Part shown: positions 1-7,035 of the stretch, in pieces
Layout: the number at the start of each line of letters is the position of its first letter
Position numbering within the stretch: the first letter of the stretch is position 1
Source: an uncultured Clostridia bacterium
GTDB lineage: Bacteria; Bacillota; Clostridia; UBA1212; UBA1255
Length of the DNA stretch: 54,987 nt
Assembly (NCBI GenBank): GCA_947625435.1
Contig: CANQOI010000007.1
Coordinates: 1 to 54,987, forward strand
Direction of reading: 5' to 3'
The notes under the pieces: model-generated
Database searches by the model: none
The model's input: the letters and a program-made list of their open reading frames with translations, nothing else
What the model was told of the DNA's origin: nothing
Program-made: the position numbers and the translations under genes

Positions 1-40
1 TTATGCTTTTCATTCAACCTGTATAAAATTTTCAAGGTTC

Positions 41-75
41 AAAAAAATCTGCTTGACTTTTTATTTGCAGACTTA
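41..75 (-). terminator. Rho-independent terminator after hsdR
   Basis: On the minus strand TCTGC (71-67) and GCAGA (52-48) can pair, extended by a G-U and an A-U pair, and are followed by seven T residues (47-41). The stem overlaps the hsdR stop codon. The stem is short and the loop long (14 nt), so this is a modest terminator. If real, it ends the Fic-DUF262-HsdR operon inside the window. Confidence 0.5.
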
Positions 76-2847
76 ATTACTATACTTATCTACATGTGAG
101 CGTATAAAATCCGTGATGCGGTTTACAAGCGCTTTCTTTTTGAGCAGCGACATCGGTGTTGAAATTCTGTCACGAATTTCACCGGGATTGAGAACCCCAG
201 TAAACTCAAATTCAGCAATTTCTTCTTTAAGTATTTCAGGGTCAATGTCTTCGGATGAAGCGAATTCTTCGATTTCGGCAAATTTACATTTGTTTTCAAA
301 TTCATTATACTCTGCGTCAATATCCTCTGAGCCGTCGAAGCCAGACACAGCTTCTTCTAAAAAAGCGCGTAAAATGTCTATTTTCTTATGAAGATGCATA
401 TTGTCGGAACGGTTCAATTCATTCAATATATGCTCGATATCCCTATTTATAAATTCTTTCGATTTGAAGTTTATATTATGAATAAGGTTCATGATATAAG
501 CAACATTGATTCGGTCACTTTCCATGATTTCAATGCAGAAATCCACATCGTTAAGCACAGAAACAACTTCTCTGCCATTTGTATGATTTCGGTATAAAAG
601 AAGATACTTGCTTTTGTAGTCCTGATATTCCTGATCAGACATATTCAGACTGCTGCGTTCAAATCGAAATTCAACAAATGTTTGAAGAGAAAGCAAATAC
701 CGTGTGAGTTCACGGAACAATACAACAAATTGTTTTTGGTCGTCCTCCGAAAAAAGCATATCAATAGCGGCAGGCGTCGGGGCAATTTCTTTGATTTTTG
801 CAACCAATTCATTAAATTGATGTGCAAAGCAATCAAAATCCGGAGCCACTATACCATTAAAATCTGCTGTTTGTGAAAACAGTGCCAATGCTTCATCTGT
901 GTTTTTCTTTAAACCGGGACGGTAACACATTATTATGCCAAATGGTTTTGTATCCTTTTCCACACGATTAGTGCGACTGTACGCTTGCAGCAGATCATGA
1001 TACACGAGTTCCTTGTCAACATACAACACTGACAATGGTTTGCTGTCAAACCCCGTCAGAAACATATTAACGACCAGAAGAATATCCAGTGGCTTAGTCT
1101 TCTTCCCTTTCATTCGGTCAGAAATATCCTTATGATATGCTGAAAAAGTTTCTGTATTGAAGTTTGTGCTGAATGTTTTGTTGTAATCTTGTATTATGCG
1201 TTCCAATGAATCCCGAGAATGTTCATCACGTCCTTCATAGTCCTCGTTTACTCCATAGGAGAAGATGCCGCTAATATTCAAATCATGATCAATTGATTTG
1301 AATATATCATAATATTTTACCAGCATCGGAATTGATGAGACAGCAAATATGGCCGTATATTGCCTGTTACGTGTCATGTTCTTATGATTCTGAATTATGT
1401 GGTTTGCAATCATAATCATACGCTCGTCAGCCATATATAGCTCTCCAACGTCAATAGCCTCTGTCATTGTGTTGTCGTTTTCGTCATAGTCGCCTTTCAT
1501 AGTCTTTATATATTGAATTTTAAACCCAAGAACATTATTATCGAAAATTGCGTCTTTGATCAAATATGAGTGGAGACATTCACCAAACAGAGTTTGCGTT
1601 GTTTGAATAATTTTTCCCTTTACTTTTCCGTTAATTTCAAAACGCGGCGTCCCTGTAAAGCCGAAGAATTGTGCATGGGCAAAATGGCGCACAATATCAT
1701 TATGCATATCTCCAAATTGTGAACGGTGACATTCATCTATGATGAAAACAACTTTTTCTTGTTTGTATGTATCCATTACAGAAGCATAGCGGGCATTTTT
1801 TACAGCATTAGACATTTTTTGTATAGTCGTAATAATAAGCTGACGGTTTTTATCTTTCATCTGACGAACAAGTACATCCGTGTGATCCGTAGCATCCACC
1901 GAACCGGCCTCAAATTTGTTGAATTCTTCTGTCGTCTGCGTATCAAGATCTGTGCGGTCAACAAGGAATATAACCTTTTTTATATTTGGATTAGCGGCTA
2001 AAATTTGAGCCGTTTTAAAGGCCGTTAGCGTTTTTCCTGCACCGGTTGTATGCCAAATATACGCATTTCGATTGGTAAATGTTGCCTGCCGTATTAAGGC
2101 TTCAGTTGCATAGACCTGATACGGTCGCATGACCATCATGACCTTATCAGTATCATTCAGTATAGTAAATTTTGTCAACATTTTGGTCACAAGATCTCGG
2201 GCCAAAAAGGCTATCGAAAAATCCTTAAGGTTAGTTATCCTGATATTATTTTCATCCGTCCAGAAAAATGTCTGTGAAAATAATATATCTTTATCACTGT
2301 TAGCAAAATATTTCGTATCTACGCCGTTTGACACAACAAAAATCTGAATAAAATGATACAGGCCGTTGTAAGAATGTTTGCGGTAACGCATAATTTGATT
2401 TACAGCTTCTTTGATGTCTACCCCACGTCGTTTCAATTCTATTTGAATTAAAGGCAACCCGTTTATCATAAGGGTAACGTCATATCGGTTTACGTATTTA
2501 CCCATCACAGTTGTTTGATTAGTGACTTGATATATATTCTTTGTGTAATCATCCGATAGAAAAGCGACATATACCTTAGAAGCATCATCTCGCTCTAATA
2601 CAAATTTATCTCGCAAAATTTTGGCGCATTCAAATATGCCTTTGCCATACAAATAATTTAAGACGCGTTCCAATTCTTTATCGGAGAGCGGTTTATTATT
2701 TAGATTTGAAGCATTAAATTTTTCAAATTGAGCTTTAAAATTCGTCAGCAAAGAACTATAACCCGGTATATATACCTGCTCGTAATTCTGACTCTTTAGC
2801 TGCTCGATCAACTGCTCCTCCAATTGAGCTTCGCTTTGGTATGCCAT
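73..2847 (-). CDS. hsdR: Type I restriction enzyme R subunit (HsdR)
   Basis: This is the ATP-dependent translocase and nuclease subunit of a type I restriction-modification complex. The N-terminal HsdR domain carries the PD-(D/E)xK nuclease core (D about residue 123, then the ELK triad about 137-139). A superfamily 2 helicase follows, with Walker A TGAGKT (about 268), DECH box (about 371), TGTPR (about 397) and a QAYSRTNR motif VI-like element. The length (924 aa) is typical of the EcoR124-like group. I chose the ATG at 2847 because GGAGG lies 8 nt upstream; the more distal ATG at 2868 has no comparable site. It follows the DUF262 gene by 36 nt in one operon. HsdR needs HsdM and HsdS for sequence-specific restriction; neither is in the window. 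Confidence 0.93.
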   Translation of the reverse strand: MAYQSEAQLEEQLIEQLKSQNYEQVYIPGYSSLLTNFKAQFEKFNASNLNNKPLSDKELERVLNYLYGKGIFECAKILRDKFVLERDDASKVYVAFLSDDYTKNIYQVTNQTTVMGKYVNRYDVTLMINGLPLIQIELKRRGVDIKEAVNQIMRYRKHSYNGLYHFIQIFVVSNGVDTKYFANSDKDILFSQTFFWTDENNIRITNLKDFSIAFLARDLVTKMLTKFTILNDTDKVMMVMRPYQVYATEALIRQATFTNRNAYIWHTTGAGKTLTAFKTAQILAANPNIKKVIFLVDRTDLDTQTTEEFNKFEAGSVDATDHTDVLVRQMKDKNRQLIITTIQKMSNAVKNARYASVMDTYKQEKVVFIIDECHRSQFGDMHNDIVRHFAHAQFFGFTGTPRFEINGKVKGKIIQTTQTLFGECLHSYLIKDAIFDNNVLGFKIQYIKTMKGDYDENDNTMTEAIDVGELYMADERMIMIANHIIQNHKNMTRNRQYTAIFAVSSIPMLVKYYDIFKSIDHDLNISGIFSYGVNEDYEGRDEHSRDSLERIIQDYNKTFSTNFNTETFSAYHKDISDRMKGKKTKPLDILLVVNMFLTGFDSKPLSVLYVDKELVYHDLLQAYSRTNRVEKDTKPFGIIMCYRPGLKKNTDEALALFSQTADFNGIVAPDFDCFAHQFNELVAKIKEIAPTPAAIDMLFSEDDQKQFVVLFRELTRYLLSLQTFVEFRFERSSLNMSDQEYQDYKSKYLLLYRNHTNGREVVSVLNDVDFCIEIMESDRINVAYIMNLIHNINFKSKEFINRDIEHILNELNRSDNMHLHKKIDILRAFLEEAVSGFDGSEDIDAEYNEFENKCKFAEIEEFASSEDIDPEILKEEIAEFEFTGVLNPGEIRDRISTPMSLLKKKALVNRITDFIRSHVDKYSN

Positions 2848-2883
2848 CGTATTTTCCTCCACATACATGCTTAGTGTTTTGTT

Positions 2884-4665
2884 TTACTTGCATAGTTCTA
2901 AATACGCGCGTTTTATTATCTGAGCCATAAGTTTTCTTCGTTCTGTAAGAAAGTTCATGTATTCCATTCTTTCAAAATTATCCGGCAGCGCATGTTCGGC
3001 ACATGCTTTCTTGTATTTTTCTTCGCCTAATTTAGTTCGATATTCACCAACATATTCAGCGGGCGATTTATCGGAAATATCAATATTTGTCGCATAATCA
3101 AGATATGTAAAATTTGCAAGTTGATTTCTTTCTCTGTCACTTGTAAATCCTATACCATAAAGGTAATTTTTCGGAAAAATATGGTGCTTATCAATAGCGC
3201 TTTTAGTACCACTGACTCCGAGGACAAAATATTTAGAAATTGGCGTGTTGCTGAACAACATTGTCGTATTCAAAACAATTTGAGAAGCAACATATCCGTT
3301 CCATGTCGGAGATATAGCTGCAGATGAATTCAACTCGTTCGGCAATGTATATTCAAAGTAATCATCAGTAAAACGGGTAGCAATCACATTATCAATATAC
3401 TTAATAAATTCCTGTGCATTGTTCACATTTCTTAAATCTGCAAACTGTTTTTCAACCTCACTTTCTGTTGAACCGGTATAGAAATAAGTAATTGTACTCA
3501 TAAAAAACCATTTACTAATGCATTTTTTTAAACTCATAGAGTCTAAATTGTAATCGTATTTTGCAATCAAATAAAGAACATAATTAAAAACAACCGCGTT
3601 TGAAGAAGCAATAAGCTTGTCGCTGATATATCCTGCTTCTGCTGCTATATTTATAAATGAATGCCAGTTGTTCAAATCCATTACACGCTCAAGCGCTTCC
3701 CTGAATTTAGATAAATTTTCCCTTCTTTTTGCTTCTGAAAACTCACCTGTTTCTAAGTTTTTTCCTCGTAAAAGCATGTATGCATATTTTAATCGAGCCC
3801 TACGGAATCCTACCCCAACCGCCATACGGATTAGGTGAGACGGTTCTACAACAAGTAGATTATTATAAGATGTATTGTTTGCCGGTATGCGTGATTTTTC
3901 CGAAAAGTCGTTAATCATATCGCTTACATCATTTTCATAAACAGAGATAAGCGTCTGAATAAAGTTATGTTCGGTTAAGCTTTGGCCTCCTGAGTTAACA
4001 CGTACAAATATATCAGCGACATCTTCTTCATCGGCGTTATAATTTATCTCTAATGTTGGCAATAAATAAGATGACAAATCGAGTAATGCCTTTATGTTTT
4101 CCTCAACGGCATATTCTTCTTCATCGGATAATTCAGGAAGTCCTTTTTTCTTTCTCCCTTCATTTGCCTCTCTGATATATTGCTTACGTAATGATGGAAT
4201 AGAATGGTTTTCTTCAGCTAAAAACACATCGGAAATTTTTGAAATCCATTCAGGATCACGTTCAAAAGCAGAAGACCACACTGAAAATTCTCTTTTTAAC
4301 GGATTAAAAGAAATTTTGATTTCACGTTCATTAAAATTTTTGTCCTTAATTTTTATGCCATACATTGCAGCAACTAAAGCTGTCAATCGTTGTTGTCCGT
4401 CAATAACAAGATCCTTGGGTTCATCGTAAGTTTTGTCGTTTGCTCCGATACTGGTTTTCTTCGTTTCATAATCAACGGGAGATTCCCAAAGCATAATATA
4501 ACCTATCGGATATCCTTTTATCATCGAATCTAATAGTTCTCTGACTTTATTGTCTTTCCATACAAAGGGGCGTTGAAGATCGGGTAATCCTATTCTCCCT
4601 GACAAGACATTTCGAACAAGTTCACCTACTTTAGTTGGTACGCTTTTAAAAAGTGTTGAATCCAT
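2884..4665 (-). CDS. DUF262/DUF1524 protein, GmrSD-like putative type IV restriction nuclease
   Basis: The 593-aa protein has the GmrS-type DUF262 domain at the N-terminus, with the DGQQRLT motif at residues 89-95 (ParB-like NTPase or nucleotide hydrolysis motif). The C-terminal GmrD/DUF1524 region holds an HNH-like KHHIFPK motif about residues 493-499. Members of this family (GmrSD, BrxU, SspE relatives) cut modified DNA or act in phosphorothioate-linked defence. The target here cannot be read from sequence. The start at 4665 is preceded by GAGGAAAATC. It lies 32 nt after the Fic gene and 36 nt before hsdR, so the three are probably co-transcribed. It is AT-rich compared with the chromosomal part of the window. 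Confidence 0.85.
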   Translation of the reverse strand: MDSTLFKSVPTKVGELVRNVLSGRIGLPDLQRPFVWKDNKVRELLDSMIKGYPIGYIMLWESPVDYETKKTSIGANDKTYDEPKDLVIDGQQRLTALVAAMYGIKIKDKNFNEREIKISFNPLKREFSVWSSAFERDPEWISKISDVFLAEENHSIPSLRKQYIREANEGRKKKGLPELSDEEEYAVEENIKALLDLSSYLLPTLEINYNADEEDVADIFVRVNSGGQSLTEHNFIQTLISVYENDVSDMINDFSEKSRIPANNTSYNNLLVVEPSHLIRMAVGVGFRRARLKYAYMLLRGKNLETGEFSEAKRRENLSKFREALERVMDLNNWHSFINIAAEAGYISDKLIASSNAVVFNYVLYLIAKYDYNLDSMSLKKCISKWFFMSTITYFYTGSTESEVEKQFADLRNVNNAQEFIKYIDNVIATRFTDDYFEYTLPNELNSSAAISPTWNGYVASQIVLNTTMLFSNTPISKYFVLGVSGTKSAIDKHHIFPKNYLYGIGFTSDRERNQLANFTYLDYATNIDISDKSPAEYVGEYRTKLGEEKYKKACAEHALPDNFERMEYMNFLTERRKLMAQIIKRAYLELCK

Positions 4666-4697
4666 GATTTTCCTCTTTCTTGTTAAATTTCAAAAGT

Positions 4698-5600
4698 TTA
4701 TTCCTTAAACGGTATCCTGAAATACTCCAAATACTTCTTGAACTTATCCTGCGCCGCAAGGCATGTGTCGGTAAGGAAACCCTTTTCACGCGGCCATTCC
4801 TTCAATCCACGGTAGTAGAACTGCTTGATGCCGTCCTCGATGATGAACGGTACGATGCCGTGCTTCAGGCACTCTTTAAACAGGATCAGCCTGCCGACCC
4901 GGCCGTTGCCGTCCTGAAACGGATGAATGCGCTCAAATCGCACGTGAAATTCAAGCAGGTCGTCAAGCGTGAAATTGTTTCTTTCGTTGTAATCGGAAAT
5001 AAGACGCTTCATCTCGGCGGGAACATTTTCAGGAAGCGTCGTTTCCGTGCCGCCGACCTCGTTTGGCAGCCTTTTGTAGTCGCCCACAGAAAACCAATCC
5101 TTTTTTGCGTCGCCGGTGCCGTTTTTAAGGATCATATGCAGATTCTTGATCCACTTTTCACTAAGACGCAATTTAACGCTGTCTATGACTTCATCGATAC
5201 ATCTGAAATGATTGGCCGTTTCGATGATATCGTCAACGCGGATGCTCCGGTCTGTGACGCCGACAGTATTCGTTTCAAATATATAGCGGGTCTGGTCATA
5301 TGTGAGGCGGCTCCCCTCAATGTGATTGGAATTGTACGTCAGCTCGATCTGTATTTTATGATAGATGCCGCCCGGTATCCTGCCGTTTTTTTCATCCGTC
5401 AGAGCAGAAAGCAATGTGCGTTCTGCGGCAAGCGCCGTACTTTTATTGCTCCGTTCCGGCTTCTCAGCGTTCTCGGGGATGCTCCACGTTTTACCTGTGA
5501 TAAATGCGCCGGGGATGCGGCCCTGCGCACAGTAATTGCGGACACTGCGTTCGGACATGTTCCAGAGCACTGCAATTTTTTTCACAGATAAATAGTTCAT
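4698..5600 (-). CDS. Fic-domain protein with N-terminal helix-turn-helix
   Basis: Fic enzymes transfer AMP or other nucleotide moieties to protein hydroxyls. The 300-aa product has a MerR/excisionase-like DNA-binding head (about residues 1-45, VKKIAVLWNMSERSVRNY). An inhibitory-helix motif SNHIEG (about 91-96, class II (S/T)xxxE(G/N)) and an intact catalytic loop HPFQDGNGRVGR (226-237) follow. The ATG at 5600 has AGGAAGG 7 nt upstream; an in-frame upstream start at 5660 lacks a ribosome site. Fic genes of this type are frequent inside type I restriction loci. A palindromic operator just upstream (5696-5713) suggests that the HTH head represses its own operon. GC content looks higher than in the two following genes. 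Confidence 0.88.
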   Translation of the reverse strand: MNYLSVKKIAVLWNMSERSVRNYCAQGRIPGAFITGKTWSIPENAEKPERSNKSTALAAERTLLSALTDEKNGRIPGGIYHKIQIELTYNSNHIEGSRLTYDQTRYIFETNTVGVTDRSIRVDDIIETANHFRCIDEVIDSVKLRLSEKWIKNLHMILKNGTGDAKKDWFSVGDYKRLPNEVGGTETTLPENVPAEMKRLISDYNERNNFTLDDLLEFHVRFERIHPFQDGNGRVGRLILFKECLKHGIVPFIIEDGIKQFYYRGLKEWPREKGFLTDTCLAAQDKFKKYLEYFRIPFKE

Positions 5601-5639
5601 ATCGCACCTTCCTCTTGTTCTTTTACCATACCGTGTTAA

Positions 5640-5668
5640 TTTATAGCACATTATCGGCAAAAAATCAA
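5640..5668 (-). promoter_or_regulatory. Sigma-A promoter of the Fic-DUF262-HsdR operon
   Basis: On the minus strand, -35 TTGATT (5668-5663), a 17-nt spacer and -10 TATAAA (5645-5640) put the transcript start near 5634, about 34 nt before the Fic start codon. One arm of an inverted repeat (TTTGCCGATA, 5661-5652) lies in the spacer. A second possible -10 TATAAT lies at 5682-5677. Confidence 0.6.
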
Positions 5669-5713
5669 TTATTGATATTATAATTTATAGCTTTGTTTGC
5701 CGATAGCGGCAAA
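5652..5713. promoter_or_regulatory. Operator-like palindrome and half-site upstream of the Fic operon
   Basis: TTTGCCGATAGCGGCAAA at 5696-5713 is an inverted repeat with 7-bp arms and a 4-bp spacer. A second arm, TATCGGCAAA (5652-5661), is a perfect inverted match to TTTGCCGATA (5696-5705) and sits between the -35 and -10 of the operon promoter. A protein bound at both could block RNA polymerase. The HTH head of the adjacent Fic protein is the obvious candidate; that link is inference. Confidence 0.55.
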
Positions 5714-5827
5714 TAAAGCCTCCCTATTAAATTCAGCAAAAAATTTGCACCTTGTATATTGAAATATAAATGTGACTTCTGCATATAATAATGTTGACGG
5801 TGTATCCGTTCATTTAAATCCGACCTC
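5714..5827. other. AT-rich divergent intergenic region
   Basis: This stretch between the Fic operator and the cptI promoter holds no ORF with a ribosome site. TTGACG near 5794 has no -10 at a usable distance. I see nothing else that I can support. Confidence 0.4.
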
Positions 5828-5856
5828 TTGACAAGTCGGTGATCCTACTGTAGAAT
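5828..5856 (+). promoter_or_regulatory. Strong sigma-A promoter of the cptI antitoxin RNA
   Basis: TTGACA (5828-5833), exactly 17 nt, then TAGAAT (5851-5856). The predicted start near 5863 lies about 18 nt before the first RNA repeat. A near-consensus promoter fits the need for excess antitoxin RNA. Confidence 0.85.
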
Positions 5857-5880
5857 ATATGCGCAGATAGGAATCTATCT

Positions 5881-5982
5881 CAAATGTTTGTTGCTACTCG
5901 ATATGCAACTGAAACAAGATCGAGTTCAAATGTCTGTCGCTACTCGATATGCGACTAACCAAAAGGTCGAGTTCAAATGTTT
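5881..5982 (+). repeat. Two direct repeats of 46/47 nt plus partial third
   Basis: Conserved blocks are CAAATGT, CTACTCGATATGC and TCGAGTT. Differences between the copies fall in the stem-1 arms, where they covary, and in the loop before stem 2 (GAAACAAGA against AACCAAAAGG). Confidence 0.9.
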
Positions 5983-5984
5983 GC

Positions 5985-6016
5985 GGCTCCATTCTGAAAA
6001 GAGTGGAGCCATTTTT
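5985..6016 (+). terminator. Rho-independent terminator between cptI and cptN
   Basis: GGCTCCATTC (5985-5994) pairs with GAGTGGAGCC (6001-6010) through one G-U pair, loop TGAAAA, followed by ATTTTT. In type III systems a leaky terminator at this place sets the high antitoxin-to-toxin ratio. Confidence 0.85.
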
Positions 6017-6030
6017 GTGAGGTAGTTTTA

Positions 6031-6516
6031 ATGTTGATGAATGCCGGACATTTTTATTATATTGACGATCAATATTTCATTGATTTTCCGGATGACAAGC
6101 TTATGCAAAACAAGGAACAAGCAAACGGTCAATTGCATGACCGTCCCTGCTTTTACGCATTTAAGGATAATGATACAGGTCTTTATTGGATGATACCATT
6201 ATCTTCTCAAGTGGAGAAATACCGTAGATATTACAATTTAAAAATCGCGCGTTACGGCAAGTGTGACACCATCACATTCGGTAAAGTGTTGGGATATGAG
6301 AAAGCATTTCTCATTCAAAACATGTGTCCCATTACTGAGAGGTACATAAAGAACGAATACATAGATATCCGTACTTCTATTCCGGTAAGGATTGACGGAA
6401 GGTTTGAGGCTGAACTAATACATAAAGCAAAGCGAGTCTTGCTTTTGCAAAGGAAAGGCATAAATCTTATTTTCCCTGACGTCCTTAAAATCGAAAAAGC
6501 ACTGTTATCCTCATAA
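6031..6516 (+). CDS. cptN: Type III toxin-antitoxin toxin, CptN/ToxN-like endoribonuclease
   Basis: The 161-aa product has the CptN family pattern: PCFYAFKDNDTGLYWMIPLS (about residues 48-67), then RYGKCDTITFG, KAFLIQNMCPIT and NEYID. ToxN-family toxins are sequence-specific endoribonucleases that process their own antitoxin repeats and act in phage abortive infection or maintenance. The assignment comes from my recollection of the family plus the diagnostic upstream architecture of promoter, pseudoknot repeats and terminator. The start at 6031 has GAGG 8 nt upstream, immediately after the terminator. The stop overlaps the last two codons of the convergent GNAT gene by 6 bp. Confidence 0.83.
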   Translation: MLMNAGHFYYIDDQYFIDFPDDKLMQNKEQANGQLHDRPCFYAFKDNDTGLYWMIPLSSQVEKYRRYYNLKIARYGKCDTITFGKVLGYEKAFLIQNMCPITERYIKNEYIDIRTSIPVRIDGRFEAELIHKAKRVLLLQRKGINLIFPDVLKIEKALLSS

Positions 6517-7035
6517 CCTCTTCTCCATATAAACCATATCATAATAATGTCCGAATTTATAACCGCACCTCGTCAGATGCCCGCATTCTGTAAAGCCCAT
6601 TTTTTCGTGAAAATAAATGCTGTCCTTCGTAAGATATCTGTCGTTTTCTTCGGCAGGATAAGCAATGCAGGCATACATATTGCGCGTTCCGATCGTTGCG
6701 AGCCTCATCTCCAGCTCAGTATAGAGCAAACGGCCTATGCCGCGCCCCGCAGAGCCGCTTCTTACATATATGCTCGTCTCGACGCATCCTTCGAACGCCC
6801 TTCTTTCGTGAAATTGTCTCGCGTAGCAGTATCCCACTATCTGTCCGTCACATACCGCGGCCAGATAAGGATACTTTTCCTTCACAGTCCTGATCCTTGT
6901 CCGAAATTCCTCAAGAGAAGGCACATCGTATTCAAACGAGATCGCCGTGTTGATCACGTAAGGCGCATATATGTCGAGCAGCTCCCGGGCGTCCGACAGC
7001 TGAGCGTCCCTTATCACGGTTTCCATGTCATCCAT
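6511..7035 (-). CDS. GNAT N-acetyltransferase, phosphinothricin/MnaT-like
   Basis: This is a GCN5-related acetyl-CoA transferase of about 174 aa. The N-terminal pattern (IRDAQLSDARELLDIYAPYV) and the acetyl-CoA loop VRSGSAGRGIGRLLY match the Pat/YncA subgroup, which acetylates small amines such as phosphinothricin or methionine derivatives. The natural substrate is unknown. The start is uncertain: ATG 7035 has GGGGG only 3 nt away, ATG 7026 has it 12 nt away. It is the last gene of the nfnA operon and overlaps the end of the GH109-like gene by about 20 nt. Confidence 0.85.
   Translation of the reverse strand: MDDMETVIRDAQLSDARELLDIYAPYVINTAISFEYDVPSLEEFRTRIRTVKEKYPYLAAVCDGQIVGYCYARQFHERRAFEGCVETSIYVRSGSAGRGIGRLLYTELEMRLATIGTRNMYACIAYPAEENDRYLTKDSIYFHEKMGFTECGHLTRCGYKFGHYYDMVYMEKRL

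Larger units (their letters stand above)
5863..6016 (+). ncRNA. cptI: CptI-like type III antitoxin RNA (tandem pseudoknot repeats)
   Basis: The transcript carries two repeats, 5881-5926 (46 nt) and 5927-5973 (47 nt), each starting CAAATG, and a partial third start at 5974. Each repeat can form an H-type pseudoknot. In repeat 1, stem 1 is GTTGC (5890-5894) with GCAAC (5905-5909), and stem 2 is ACTCGA (5896-5901) with TCGAGT (5920-5925). In repeat 2, stem 1 changes to GTCGC (5936-5940) with GCGAC (5951-5955), a compensatory change, while stem 2 is kept (5942-5947 with 5967-5972). Type III antitoxins are such repeats, cut by the toxin into pseudoknots that wrap and inhibit it. The repeat length matches the roughly 45-nt CptI class rather than the roughly 36-nt ToxI class. 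The 5' end is estimated from the promoter. Confidence 0.85.

Noticed and set aside
4680-5591. 303-aa open frame on the plus strand opposite the Fic gene
   Set aside because: Antisense shadow of a clear Fic gene; no ribosome site and no family pattern.
5794-5822. Second promoter starting at TTGACG
   Set aside because: No -10 box at 16-18 nt.
5881-5973. Possible CRISPR array
   Set aside because: Repeats are contiguous with no unique spacers, fold as pseudoknots and sit before a toxin gene; no cas genes.
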